DNA of 64,000 nucleotides, from NCBI GenBank assembly GCA_964030475.1, contig CAXIPT010000007.1, positions 3,376,657 to 3,440,656 of the forward strand. The letters run 5' to 3'. Below, in pieces: positions 33,785 to 46,989 of the stretch. The position numbers and the translations under genes are program-made. The DNA comes from Tethya wilhelma (taxonomy: Eukaryota > Porifera > Demospongiae > Tethyida > Tethyidae). Position 1 is the first letter of the stretch, and every line of letters begins with the position of its first letter. The notes beneath the pieces were generated by a model. It was not told the DNA's origin and did not search any database. It worked only from the letters and a program-made list of their open reading frames with translations.

Positions 33785-35111
33785 ATGTGGCTATGTAGAA
33801 AGGAGTACTTATCTCCTGAAATTGTGAATGAACTAATTACAATGCTTGGACAAAATGAACTACATGAAATCTTAGCAGAAATTAAGTCTTCCTTCTGGTT
33901 TGCTCTGATTGCTGATGAAGCATCTAATATTTCTCAAAATGAACAATTATTAGGTGGACAGACACTACATATTGTATCCATTAGGATACTCTTGGTCTCA
34001 TTCATTTGTCAGACACAAAGGCACAAACTATCTATAGTATCATTAAGGATGTTTTGATTCGCTGCTCATTGCCAATTTCCCAATGTAGGGGGCAGGCATA
34101 TGATGGGGCCTCTAATATGAGTGGAGTTCGAAATGGGATACAAGCACTTGTTAAAAATGAACAAAACAAAGCCTTATATGTACACTGTTTAGCACACAGT
34201 TTAAACTTGTGTGTGCAAGAAGTCACAAGAAGATGTGTTCTTATTCGAAATGTGATGGATTTCATTCATGATCTGGTACAACTGATAAAGTTTTCTCAAA
34301 ACGATTGTATGCTTTCAATAGTCTAAGGAAAGAGGCAGCAAAAAGTGGTGATTGTACTCCCTCATTGTGCACTCTGTGCCCTACCTGCTGGACGGTTCGA
34401 AATGGTGCTATAAACAGTATTTTGTTGAACTACAACATATGTTGAAAACATTGGAGGGTGTTGCTGAAGGGCATGAAGCTGCCAAGGCTCATGGGCTTCA
34501 ATTGTGAATGGAGTCATTTGATACATACATTGGTCTGAAGCTAGCACACTGTATTTTTTCTGCTGCTGAACAGTTTTCTGCGAACTTACAAGCAAAAGAT
34601 ACAACTGCACAAAAGCAAGCCGTGGTGCTCAACTACTAGTATCTCATTTCAAATCTCTTCGATCTGAACCAAATGATGCTTTTTTATGAGGAAACTGTAG
34701 CTGAATGATCCACACTGACTGAAGAACCACAGTTCCCTCAGTACCGAAAGATGCCGAAAAGGTTTGATGAAGGCAAGTCCCCTCGTTATACTAGTCCAAG
34801 GGACAAACACAGACATGATTACTTTCAAGTTCTTGAACTAGCTGTTGACAGAGAAGGTTTGATCAGTCAGATCTAGCTACTATTACAGAAATTGAAAAGC
34901 TTCTTGTCAATGCTGCTTATGGTGAAATAGCTAAGGAGATTCCTGAAGTGGTTTCAAACTACCTAGAAAATGATGTTAATGTGGAACATTTAAATATCCA
35001 GCGTTTAATGCTTCCTGATATGATTAAAACAGCATTTGAAGGTAGAATCAAGAATGTTTCTAATGTGAGAACTATAGCAAGTGGAATGGAGCAAAGTAAT
35101 ATCTATGCCTA
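33785..35111 (+). pseudogene. hAT transposase (ZMYM1/DUF4371-like), inactivated
   Basis: Fragments in shifting frames: IKSSFWFALIADEASNIS and NEQL (the family's ADEx(T/S) motif, first catalytic Asp), KAQTIYSIIKDVL, GQAYDGASNMSGVRNG (second Asp region), ALYVHCLAHSLNLCVQ, later CWTVRNGAI, and a C-terminal piece to VSNVRTIASGMEQ. Stops and frame changes at about 34010, 34325, 34440-34510 and 34710-34900 disable it. The terminal CERSFSAL motif of intact hATs was not found. No terminal repeats identified. Confidence 0.75.
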
Positions 35112-38100
35112 GTGAGATTGACACACTTTGCTATATTCAAATACAAGCAAAACTGATTCACTAGACTTACAATCTGTTGCTAGAGAGTTTGTACGTGTTA
35201 ACTCGTAGAATGCAATATTTTGGAAATGTTTTTTGTTTGGTTTTTAAGCACAATTAATAGATCTACACATGATTGAATTTTATTATTACTAAGTTTTTTC
35301 TTTACTTTATTATTATTATTATTATTATGTATATTTGACATGCCACCAAGAGGCACAAAAGTGGACTCAAATGACAAGAATTAAAGTCACTAGTTCCACT
35401 GGAGTCAACAACGCCAACCTTGACAACACCCCTACTGACCTTGATAGGTGACCAACTGAATGAACCATTTCCACGATCAACACATATCCCAGGAGCTTCA
35501 CAAAATGATAAAAGACAGGAGGAGGGGCAATGTCAGTTGGACTCAGGTGAGTCTCAGAGATGATACGTTCAGGATTCAAGTGACACAAAGTAATGTCCAA
35601 GTTAGTAAGCTCTAGAGCTTGAGAAGATGTAGACTCGCACTTAGAGGGTTGAGGAGAGGAGTCATGGTCAGGTGTCGCCACAGGTGGGTGGTTGAACCCT
35701 GCTCAGCACAGACTTGATCTAGACTCTCAGTGCCAACAGCAACAGATGGCGGCTTGTCCTTGCTACACTGATTCATTGTCCTCTTCTTTGACTTACTTAT
35801 CTTATTAGACTTGGCCACAGCTGTCTCACGGCCAGAAAAAAGAAAATTGAGAGACCTGCAGCTGTCTCCAGGATGCTGTGGTCAGTTGTGCTCCTGCCTC
35901 TTGCATGCTAGCAAGGGCTGGCAAGGGAAATCCAAGTTTGTGCAAAGCTCCAAGACCACCATCAACAACTAACACGGAGACAACTTTTTCAGGGGAAGGT
36001 ATTTTTTTTTCATATAATTGTACTAAATTTGTTACTGGGGGAATAGAGGTGCTCCAGATCTAGATCCCTATAAGGTGAGCACGTAACATGCATAATGGTA
36101 CCCCCTTCCATAAAATTACTTCCTTCACCACTGGATGGCAAGTTGTACCAGCTGTGCAACCTAGTGAACAGACCAAATGTTGTTAGCAACCCAAAAAACA
36201 GTGCTGCAGCTTGTGAAGACTTTATGCTAACAACAACAGAGTCACATATTCTAGCACCAGCCATTTCAATAGAATCTTCGACTGATGAACGCTCTCATGA
36301 CCAATTTCCTCTTGAATCAAAGAGTTTAGAATCTCTGGTCTTTTCTTAAAATAAATAGAAATACTTTTTAAGAAAGTTAGTAGACTTATCAATTCCAGTG
36401 GCCAATAAGGAAAAGCCATTGAATCAGGACTCACAGGATGGCATCCATGTATGCACTCACATTATGATGCTATAAAGGAAGGGGAGAGAGTCAGAATCAT
36501 TCGCTGCTGGCAATTTTTCTTACTACTATTAAATCCTCCGGAAGAATCTCGTTGCTGGCATGGGTCAGGTTAAGGTAACGAATTAAGAGAAAAATTATGG
36601 AAAATTGAAGTAACCATCACCATAGAATAATAGGTGAATAATCTTGCATCTATCCTCATTAATATTCATAATATTAATCTAATTAAATGGTCAAGAAGAA
36701 CTGTTGCCATGGAAACCAAACTTTGTCTAATTATTAATCGTCTAACCATTCATACTTCAAAATCTCAAATGGGACACATTTTCCATATAATGCACACCTG
36801 CTCATTTGTCCTTCTTGGTCATATCTAACCTCATACCGTTTCATGCTAAAAATCGGGAGGTACTGGTATATGTCCTCATTTACGGTGGCCCTGGAGGTCG
36901 CATATCACTCCACTGCTCTCACGTTTCGCTCCAGTCCTGTCATGCATAATTCCAGTAATTTCACCTTTCAGTCTACATGAACGCATCCTTAATTAATTTC
37001 CACCTGGAAGTTAAACAAAATGGTGGCCAAGCACATGGAAGTAAAGACAACACAGGAGAAACAGCCAGAAAAGAAGTAGCTAAAGTTCTTAGAGCTATAT
37101 TTGTTATAAGAAAGTAATTTTTAACAGGAATACAGTGTCTAAATTGTCTTCAAGTTGAATTTTTACCGTGTAGCAATAAAATGGACCAAATGACTTTGCA
37201 AAACTACTCAGGGCATCCATACTCTACCAGTTTGTAAATTACATCTAGCAGTATAACATACTATAGTAGTATTCCAGTAACTGAAACTATATAGCTAAAA
37301 TTACTAGAAATGCGGTACTTTACTGATCTACTGAACACGCTTACCTCGAGCTATTGACATCAGACAAGCACCACACTGCTTGTAAAACACTGTACTTTTA
37401 GCAGAACTTATTCTGTACCCATGCTCCAGTCTTATCTGGAGATACACAAATTTTGATGTTCAGTGAACTTTTTTGATGTGGTAACTTAGAATTTTTGGGC
37501 AACCATGTGCAAAGTCTTTCTAGCTCACAAGACTTGCTGTGCATACACATTCCATCCTGAACCACAAGTATTCCAAGTGAGAAGCATGCAGGTAAAACTA
37601 CGGAGGAGATATACCGTTGCAAAATCTTGAAAAGGTCCTATTATCTTCCATGTGCCTTCCTTTTGACATCATCAGTCAACGTAGTTTGCAATGATGTAAT
37701 TATGAATAATTTAGCATGCGCGCATTTAGTACTACGTGACGTAATAAGCTCAGTGCAAAATTTTACGTGACGTGAAGGGCAGCAAAAATTGACACACCCA
37801 CAATTACAATGCGTTCGTGTAGACTGTTTGACCTTTGAGTCTACACTTCTATTTCTAGAGGGCTAGAAGGCAACGTTGTACAGCATAATGCCTTATAGAA
37901 TAAGATCTATTTAATAGTAGAGCTAATGGTGCATAAACAATAGAATTAATTGCAAAATGATTTATTAATTCTAATATATTGCATGAGCTAATTTATAATC
38001 TCCCACACTCATTATCCTAGATAGTAGTGGCTGTTAAAAGTTTACTAAGTTGCTCACTGACATCAATATGATTATTAAGGAGTCACTATGCATGCCGGTT

Positions 38101-38429
38101 GGCAAAGACTTGCAGCCTCTGACAGTCCCTATTATTTTTACTTCAGTAATCTTGGTATCGAGACTAATAGTCTATTAGCTAAAAGAACCATCAAACTCTG
38201 GATATATCTTAGCATAGAGAGTATAACAGGAGTATTATTTATGCTGTCTATGATCTTAGCTACTGAGTCATCCGACATAGACAGCGCCATGATGACGACT
38301 CAGCTAGGGTTATGAAGTTTGAATCTTGAAATTAGAAAGCCACTGACAGTAGTACAGCATGGCCTGGGTATACTATATTATAACTAAGAGAGTAGTGACT
38401 TTAAATTTTCTTCACTGAGAACACTGGCT
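35112..38429. other. Mostly non-coding; uncertain ORFs
   Basis: Minus-strand frames at 35818-35612 and 35681-35367 are offset by a shift and are Ser/Thr/Pro-rich; they may be an old coding region. An X-box-like GTTGCCATGGAAAC lies at 36703-36716 beside AATTATTAATCG, resembling the 46990 foldback family. No supported gene. Confidence 0.35.
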
Positions 38430-39660
38430 GAGATTTATGATAGTCACTGGGCCACGGCGTAGGGATGACTGGCAGCAGGCTCTCATTCACTTCAGTTTGA
38501 TCCAAACTATGCTAAAATCAAGTAAATGGTTGCTTGCAGGTATGTCTATCTGTTTAAAGAGTTTGATAGCACATTTTGGTACAATCACATGTTTACCATT
38601 GTTTTCTTTTCACATGTGTGAATATCGACTGGTGACCCTTATTCGCTTTAGTTTGATCCAAACTATGCTATAGTCAGGAGAATGGTTGCTTACAGGTATG
38701 TCTAGCTGTTTAAGGAGTTAGATAGCACACTTTGGTACCATCACATGTTTACCATCGTTTTCTTTTCACATGTGTGAACATCGACTGGTGACCCTTATTC
38801 GCTTTAGTTTGATCCAAACTATGCCATAGTCAGGAGAATGGTTGCTTACAGGTATGTCTATCTGTTTAAAGAGTTTGATAGCACACTTTGGTACAATCAC
38901 ATGTTTACCATTGTTTTCTTTTCACATGTGTGAACATCGACTAGTGACCCTTATTCGCTTTAGTTTGATCCAAACTATGCTATAGTCAGGAGAATGGTTG
39001 CTTACAGGTATGTCTAGCTGTTTAAGGAGTTAGATAGCACACTTTGGTACCATCACATGTTTACCATCGTTTTCTTTTCACATGTGTGAACATCGACTGG
39101 TGACCCTTATTCGCTTTAGTTTGATCCAGACTGTGCTAAAATCAAGTAAATGGTTGTATGTCTAGCGTTTTTAGGAGTTAGATAGTACAATTTGTTACCA
39201 TCTCATGTTTACCATCGTTTTCTTTTCACATATGTGACCCCTATTCGCTTTAGTTTGATCTAAACTACCTATGCTATAGTCAGGAGAATGGTTGCTTACA
39301 GGTATGTCTATCTGTTTAAAGAGTTTCATAGCACGCTTTGGTACCATCACATGTTTACAATCGTTTTCTTTCACATGACATTGTGTGAACATCGACTGGT
39401 GACTATCATTCGCTCAGTTTGATCCAGACTATGCTAAAATCAAGTAAATGGTTGCTTACAGGTATGTTTATCTGTTTAAACAGTTTGATAGCACTTCTTG
39501 TTACCATCTCTTGTTTACCATCCTTTTCTTTTCACATGTGTGAACTTCTACTGGTGACTCTCATTCACTTCAGTTTGCTATAGTTAGGAGAATGTTTTCT
39601 TACAGGTATGTTTGTCTGTTTACTATCATTTTCTTTTCACCTGCACTGCTAAAAGTGGTG
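38430..39660. repeat. Satellite array, unit about 156 bp
   Basis: Seven to eight units. A clear register is CGACTGGTGACCCTTATTCG at about 38628, 38782, 38938 and 39094, then more degenerate copies near 39230, 39400 and 39550. Each unit contains AGTTTGATCCAAACTATGCT, TGGTTGCTTACAGGTATGTC and TTTTCTTTTCACATGTGTGA. A lone degenerate unit recurs near 40195-40340. Confidence 0.85.
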
Positions 39661-39669
39661 TATCTTGAC

Positions 39670-40195
39670 AACACATGAAATCGATGAATGTAACCAAATC
39701 CACTATAATTAGTACTAAAACAACATGTTGCCTGGTTCAAGTGAGACACACACCCCATTGTACCCTAAAGTAAATCTATACTGTTCAAATTCAACTCACT
39801 ATACACAAATTTAATTCTATGCACATGCACAATGCTTAAAAAGCAACTTGAATGTAACTAAATTCACTATAAGTGCTATAGAATTTGTATCTCAGTTGAT
39901 GATGGCACCAAAACTGTGTCGCCTGGTTCAAACGAGACACACACCCCATTATACACACAAAAGTACACCTATACTTTTCAAGTTTGATTCACTATACACA
40001 AATTATGTTTTCACAATGCAACATGAATGTAACTGAATCCACATATAGGTTGTATAGAACTCGTATCTCACTTGACAATGGCACCAAAACTGTGTCGCCT
40101 GGTTCAAATGAGGCACACACCCCATTATACTCACAAAAGTACACCTATACTGTTTGAATTTGACTCACTATACACAAGCTATGTGCACACAATGT
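39670..40195. repeat. Second tandem repeat, unit about 175 bp, three copies
   Basis: Units share TGAATGTAACTRAATYCACT, TGTGTCGCCTGGTTCAA, ACACACCCCATTATAC and TTGAYTCACTATACACAA. It is embedded between units of the 156-bp satellite, so the two arrays are interleaved. Confidence 0.75.
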
Positions 40196-41010
40196 GCATG
40201 GTTGCCTAGAGGTATGTACGTCTGTTATAGCTTAATTGAGAGCACTCCTTTGTACTGTCTCATGTTTACCATCGTTTTCTTTTCACATGTGTGAACATCG
40301 ACTGGTTACTTCCATTTGCTTCAGTTTGATTCAGACTATAAAATTATGTTTGATTATTGTATACCAAATAAATATGTTTTTCTAATATCTTTGATTAATA
40401 TTGTCATTGCATAATAAATATTATCCATACATCTACAAACAATAGTAATAAAACTAGATGCAAGTATTTGATATTGATCTATGCATGCAAGCATCTGATC
40501 AACTAATTATTTATTAATTATAATAACTCGATGATGAATACAGAATAATTAATTGAGAGTTGATGTACATATAATACTATATGCGTCTAAAATAGCTCTA
40601 GAGTACTTGTACTACTACAATGTATTAATTGGTATGATAATCATGTGCATGTTGATCATGACTTAGCTCTACATATGAGTACACGCATGGTGTATGTACG
40701 TATACATTTCACATGCATTCACTACACTCTAGAGAACATAACTACCAACAGCTTGCAGTTATCTTTATCTATAGTGGATAAAGAGCTGGACAATTAAGCA
40801 AAATGGATTCTGAGTGAATGTTGTATTATTGACATTATACTGATATATTATGCTCCAAAATGTTTATTGAAAATCAAGCTGAAATATAAACACAGAGATG
40901 ACAGTATGTAGATTGTGCATTCCTCAACTGCAGCAGATTGAGATTTTTCAGTATTAAGTGGTAGTAAATAAACATCTTTTGAAAACTAGCACTGTCAGTG
41001 GATTGCTTTA

Positions 41011-42844
41011 GGGTCATTCCGTGTCAAATCAACACACAAATTGCATGACCGTCATGGATTTTGCCGAAACTTGGTGAACAGGTACCTTACCTTAACTGAT
41101 TTACTGAGATAGAATTATAGCCCTCAAACTTGTATGGTTTCTTTATTACAAGTGTCTAAAATTTCCAAATTTTTGCATATTTTTGACCGATCTGCTTACT
41201 TTGATCTATTGTAACTCAAATACGCTTCAGTTTTGAAATGCGGGACTGAAATATTCTGAAAGCATACGAATTGTGCTTTCCAGTGATATGCTTGATTAAA
41301 TTAATTGAATTAATTAAAATTAAATGCTACTATCATTTAATTAAAAATTTGTGATTCTGAAAAAAGGATTCTTTAAATTTTGTTTTTTTGTTCGAGAACT
41401 TCCTTTACTATATGGCTTCATGTTGTGTGAGTTTCATCTTGGGACCGCAGTGGGATGGGGAGATATTAAATCGATTATTATCTAAGGTATGGTAAAAAGC
41501 ACTTAAGGGTAGCCAGCACAGCATATAAATAAGGCAAAACACTATTTGACACAACGAAAAGGCTTTATAGTAACACTTTTAACTTTTTTATGTAGTGTCA
41601 GTCACTTTAGTTGAGTACATACAAAAGTTATTGAAAGAGGTTTTAATTTATTTAATTAAAAGTAGCAATTCTGGGCACATCAGCAACAGAAATAATTACA
41701 CTACCATGATGGTAGTCAAACAAGGTCAGTTTTACCGAAGTTCAAAAATAAAGAGGGAAATTTCAACTGTACAAAGTATATTGTCTCACTCCAGAGCACA
41801 TATCCTAGCGAAACCTTGACTCACTACCTATCAACCTACCATAATAATGATAATTCATTTCCCCATCCACCTGTTGTGCTGTACAACCCAAACAAAATTT
41901 TTAATTCTAAATCCACAAGAAGCAGTATTTTAAAGACTTGTTTTCCAGCTATATGGTTGTAGAATATTTAGTTGACACATATGCACAAGAAAAAAGCTTG
42001 ATATTATCTTCACGTGCCTTCTTTTCATATACAATTCATTTTCGTAGAAGATTTCGAGTATATAAAACAAAAAACTACATTAGACAAGTTATCTGAATAA
42101 ATATAAAGCCTTTTTAGTCGTCTCAAATAGTGTTTTGCCTTGTTAAAGTGCTCTACTGGTTACCTTAAAGTGCTTTTTACCTTACCTTAGGTAATAATCG
42201 ATTTAATATCTCCCCATCCCAATGCGGTCCCGGGACGAAACTCACACAACATGAAGCCATATAGTAAAGGAAGTTCTCGAACAAAATTAAAAAAAACTTA
42301 AGAATCCTTTTTTCCGAATCACAAATTTTTAATTAAATGATGGTAGCGTTTAATCTTAATTAATTCAATTAATTTAATCAAGCATATCACTGGAAAGCTC
42401 AATTCGTATGCTTTCAAAATATTTCAGTCCCCCATTTCAAAACTGAAGCGTATTTGAGTTACAATAGATCAAAGCAAGCAGATCGGTCAAAAATGCAAAA
42501 ATTTGGAAATTTTAGACACTTGTAACAGAGAAGCCATACAAGTTTGAGAGCTATAATTCTATCTCAGTAAATCAGTTAAGGTAAGGTACCTGTTCACCAA
42601 GTTTCAGCAAAATTGAACTCAAAACTGAAGCGTATTTGAGTTACAATAGATCAAAGTAAGTAGATCGGTCAAAAATATGCAAAAATTTGGAAATTTTAGA
42701 CACTTGTAACAGAGAAGCCATACAAGTTTGAAAGCTATAATTCTATCTCAGTAAATCAGTTAAGGTAAGGTACCTGTTCACCAAGTTTCAGCAAAATTCA
42801 TGGTGGTCATGCAATTTGTGTGTTGATTTGACATGGAATGACCC
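41011..42844. mobile_element. 1.8 kb foldback element, GGGTCATTCC ends, TTTA duplication
   Basis: Long inverted arms start GGGTCATTCCGTGTCAAATC and end in the complement. TTTA flanks it (41007-41010 and 42845-42848). The empty site is preserved in the right arm (complement of about 50355-50375), proving insertion after the arms separated. The right terminal arm is partly doubled: about 42433-42612 recurs at 42613-42790. No transposase found. Confidence 0.85.
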
Positions 42845-43419
42845 TTTATGAAAATTACGTACTTGCTTAAACTTGAAGCTTTTGCAGTGCCAATAGTATT
42901 CATTGTCATTGACTGATCACTAATTGCTCACTGCACACCACCATGGCCTAGCATGTGTACTGTGAAGTAGCAGCCAATTTTATTATATGATTGTGCATCA
43001 TGAGTTAAGGCTCAGTGGCTTTCATAGAGATCTCTTAATTTAATTAGGTGAGTTTTAGAAGTAGGTTGGTAATTGTTGTCTGTTTACAACACTAGGTTAA
43101 TTAACTACACATTTTGGAGTCTGTGGTTCACAATAATGTAAACTTTGAACTAGCAAAATGAAGTGTGCATGCGATCTATGAAAACACCCATTGTCCATAA
43201 TAAAGTAAAAGTTAGCTCATTTACATTTCACCATGCAGTGAATCCTATTCACTCAAGTTGGATTCAGACTCTTCCATATAGAGTCGACATCAGGCACGGT
43301 ACCACTATAATTAATTTTTACACACAAAATAATAAAATATAGCATTCTACCTAGTAATTAATAACAGACAATCATGTTGAAATTGAAATTGGATACGTGT
43401 ACGTAAGTTTATGCCTTAA

Positions 43420-45769
43420 GGGTGGTCGGTCATCCCCATGCACAGCATTGCTAGGGAAATTTCCAACTTGCAAGACACAAAATATCAACTTTTCTGTCCA
43501 GATTTTTACACAAACAGGTAGCGCTAATGGATATCTAGCTATACTTAGCACACTAGAAAAAAAAATTTTCTGAATAGCAGCTTTTTCACCGACTTCCATT
43601 TTTCTGCCTATCGCATCTATTTCAACACAAACTAGAACGATCGAAGAACCAAAAAGGAGGTATACCTACTTATTTTTAGCTGCTAAACACTTCTACGTAT
43701 CGTTTTTTGCCATTTTTGGCTGCTTCCACTGTCTTTGTTCGATTTTTTTCAACACACCCACTGATCTAACCAACCAGGGACGAATAAATGGAAAAAGAAT
43801 GCATACTTCTAAAGAGCTGACGTCAGGCAATTTGCGTTCTAAATTTGGCACTCTTGCAATGATCACAAAGAGAGATTTTAGAAAAAGCGGTACATCAAAG
43901 AAGCTGCCCCTTTGAAGTGGATTGTCTGCCAACGTGGTTTATTTAGTATTGAACGCGAGTAGATCATAATTTGTACACGTGGCAGATCAGAGTAAATCGT
44001 GGTAGCTGCTACAGAATGGCCAGCTGAGGTGAAATATGGTTGGTGACAAGCAGAGAAAGGGTTGAGGTATTACTGGAGGTCAGACAAAGCTGCTAACTCA
44101 GGGCCGCCTATCCCGGTCAGGCAGGTCAGGCTATAGCCGGACTACTTTTTACGGCAAGGTACTGGTAATGGTCGTCAGAAAAAGGTAAAGGTCGTCACCG
44201 CTACATGTACCGCGATGAGTTAATGTACGTGGAAGCAATAATTGACATAGCTCACTGGTTACGCAGCAGTTTTGGTGACTTTAGCGGTGTAAATGTAAGT
44301 AACCCTTTGCTCAACACTTATATTTTAATATTGTTAAGTAATAGAGTATAAAATCTTGCTCAAATCACACCAAATTGCTCCCAGAAAAGGCCAAAATTCC
44401 AAAAATTTTCTGGGGGGCATGCCCCCAGACCCCCCTAGAATAGGCGGCTTCGCCGCCCTGCCACCTCCGGTGGCAATGCCGGACCACTCCTTAATACCTA
44501 GAGGCGGCCCTGTAACTTCACCTCAAAGTGACTGACTGTTTTCTCTCTAATTAAAGAGCACCAAGATGAAATGAGTCACACTGCTTTGTCTCAAGATCCA
44601 AGCTTCAGTCATGCTGGTGATGCTTCCATACTGCTATGAAACTCTAGGAATAGCTCAAGTTCTGTTCTGAAAGGAAGGTAATCCAATATAGTACTGCAAA
44701 TTATCATGTACCATGATGAGTGAACTGATTTGCTAATATAGTGTATGGTCTATAACTCCATGTGTCTTTACTATTACCATGAAATGTGCTTCTGCATGCA
44801 TCTACTCTGTGTGTGTGTAAGTATGAATGTTTGAAGTGAGATTTTTTTAGAAAACAGCAGTAAGGAGAGGTACATGTATATACACTTGTGTACAACAAAA
44901 ACGACAAAAATTACCAGGCTATAGCTGTTTAGGATAGTACGTACTCTTGACTTGTGCATGTTTGTCTCACTTCTTGTATCATTCTTCTTTCAGTATGGCA
45001 TCTGTACATCTTGAAGTAGCAGAGCACTTTTCATATGGAGCAGAGATTCTACAGATACGCTCAATCTTGTAAGCAAAATAAAATATTGTTTTTTTGTTGA
45101 TCACAAGTCTTTTTTTTGTTTGTTTTTTATTTTCTTTTTTTACAGATTTTACAGTAGGAGTGACAACATTGTACTTCTTACCTTGTGGTACACCACAATC
45201 TATATTGGCAGAAATTCACCCTTGTTTGGAGTCTTTTGGACCGTACTTTGTCTCATCAACAGCACAGTTACTCGTCATTGAGTTTCAAGTTGGATTTAGC
45301 ATCCATTTGTTCTGTCTTAGGAAACCAGCTCATATACTATACCATGCAGCTCTGTTGCTGTATCGGAGTCGTCTTGATGGTCCACCTGAAAGCTAGCCAG
45401 TTCATAGACACTTTATTTTCTGCCATTGATATATATCTCTATACTTCTGGAATACAAACCATTCAATTTTGATACTTACCCAATTACTGGTTATTGATGT
45501 GTATAGTAGTACTGTTAAACTTTTTCTGTTGCATCTTGAATACTTGCCACCTGGTGTCAGCCTCTTTTGAAGACCACTTTCCCTTTGATGAGGGCTTGTT
45601 GTGTTGTAAAAAAAGCAACAAAAAAGTAGCCAGCTGTCTAGTTGTAAGATCCCGCGCATGCGCAATCATTCTATACTTCCGGTTGAGGTTTGTGGTGATG
45701 TTAAACTACAAAATTATGATGCAATTCTTCCTGCCCGCACTATTCGCGTGTTGCTATGACCGACCACCC
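43420..45769. mobile_element. Element with GGGTGGTCGGTCAT ends and TTAA target sites (left arm)
   Basis: Inverted ends GGGTGGTCGGTCAT and ATGACCGACCACCC with TTAA at 43416-43419 and 45770-45773, the target of Kolobok and piggyBac elements. Inside, read on the minus strand, are open pieces also kept in the other arm: MIAHARDLTTRQLATFLLLF (from 45669), an acidic QVDHQDDSDT piece near 45390, and a 79-codon tail MADNPLQRGSFFDV (43932-43693). At the first ATG are an NRF1-like GCGCATGCGCA (45654-45664) and an ETS-like ACTTCCGG (45675-45682). On the plus strand, exon-like pieces with good splice signals occur at 44995-45068 and from 45146. No transposase domain recognised, so coding identity is open. 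Confidence 0.65.
44099..44512. mobile_element. 414-bp insertion, CAGGGCCGCCT ends, 5-bp duplication
   Basis: Ends CAGGGCCGCCT and AGGCGGCCCTG. TAACT flanks both sides (44094-44098 and 44513-44517). The right arm has the uninterrupted site, confirming a late insertion. Contains a GGGGGGCATGCCCCC block. Confidence 0.85.
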
Positions 45770-45921
45770 TTAATATTAATGATTTTCTGTGAGTTTCTAT
45801 ACCATTTACAATGGTTCATAGAGTTTGTAGCGTTCATATAATATTATGAGAGTGAAGATTTTAATCCTTTGAGAGTAGAGTTGCTCTGCTCTACCATTTG
45901 ACTATTAATTCCTTGGAACTG

Positions 45922-45922
45922 N
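45922..45922. other. Single ambiguous base at the arm boundary
   Basis: The 'n' separates the last base of the left arm from the interior of a composite element whose 5' end is missing. It probably marks a contig join or unresolved gap. Confidence 0.8.
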
Positions 45923-46850
45923 AAACCATCGCCTAAAGTAACAAACACAAACATGCCAAACCTCCAATTTTCTCCATCTTCTACTAATTCTTCTTCTTCT
46001 TCTTTTTCTATCTTGACTCAAGTTTTCTCAGTGACTATTCACTTTTAGAAGCTGATTCTTGAACGAACGAACTTGGTTTCTTCCGGTACAGTCGCTTTTG
46101 CCATCAGTTTTAGCGCCTCTCATTGAGTAGCTAGATACAAGGCGAAAAGCGCCTCCTCCATATGGCCGCCATTAATTTCTATACTCATGCAGCTTCTAGA
46201 AAATTTGAATTGACGACCCTTTCCACACAAAAAAAGTGTGCGTTATTTGGAATTAAATGCACTCATAGATGATGCACTGGTTGCCTGGAACTATTTTGTT
46301 ATACCTGGTTGCAGCGCTCTTGTTAAGAGATGAATCAGGACTCTGATTATCATAACATATAGAAAGGCAAGTAAATCTTATGATACAGCTCCTGCCTCCA
46401 AATGACTGAGATGTGTGTTTCACTTCAGTATCAGGCAAGCAGGCCGCTACACAATTTACCAGCTCAGCAGCCCACTGCTGGCTCAGTGAGTCTGGTTTGC
46501 CTGACTACTAGCTCAGTAGCTAGCTACACACACCAACTCAAATGTAATTAATTTTGTAGAATTATAGAAAAATGAGAACAAACAAGTATAAAAAACATTG
46601 AAAATGTAATGAGACACAGGAATCGCTAAATCATAAAAAGAACGCAAACAAGATGGAATGGCTGTTAGTGTGTAAGGAATTCTTCCTGTGGGCAAAATGA
46701 GAGACTGAACAAGGAGACTGTTAAATGCAGCCCATACAGGAAGAATTCTACACACTAACAGCCATTCCATCTTGTTTGCGTTCTTTTTACGATTTAGCGA
46801 TTCCTGTGTCTCATTATATTTTCAATGTTTTTTATACTTGTAACCTTATA
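45923..46850 (+). mobile_element. Composite element lacking its 5' end
   Basis: Begins inside the body (AAACCATCGCC...CAATTTTCTCCATC) right after the 'n'. It includes the AAAAGCGCCTCCTCC motif and the complete 3' foldback (46584-46850) ending in ATACTTG. Confidence 0.75.
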
Positions 46851-46858
46851 ATTACAGC

Positions 46859-46958
46859 ATCAAAGGTGGTCATCTATGACAATTGTTGCAACCTGCATAA
46901 TTACTCCCTTAATAGGGAACCACAACACTTTAAGTTATCCTGGTTTGTAGTGGATTGA
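46859..46958 (+). pseudogene. Fragment of the same protein family as 577-900
   Basis: After an AG acceptor-like site the frame reads SKVVIYDNCCNLHNYSLNRE then PQHFKLSWFVVD and stops. It overlaps in motif with the remnant at 560-640. Too short to classify. Confidence 0.45.
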
Positions 46959-46989
46959 CTGCACTTCACACTGGCCGGCCGGTTGGCTA

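Larger units (their letters stand above)
40761..45921. repeat. Large inverted duplication, left arm
   Basis: Reverse complement of 47735-50608. Without its two private insertions (41011-42844 and 44099-44512) it is about 2.9 kb, the same as the right arm, with scattered substitutions and small indels. It ends exactly at the single 'n' at 45922. Confidence 0.9.

Noticed and set aside
38430..39660. Regular repeats considered as a CRISPR array
   Set aside because: Units of 156 bp without short constant repeats and variable spacers; eukaryotic satellite.
39720..40120. GGTTCAAA motifs resembling the tRNA B box
   Set aside because: They recur as part of the 175-bp satellite, and no A box, anticodon stem or acceptor stem can be formed.
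45494..45841. 115-codon plus-strand ORF in the left arm
   Set aside because: Antisense to the better-supported open frame (MIAHARDL...) that starts at the NRF1/ETS sites, and not conserved over its length in the right arm.
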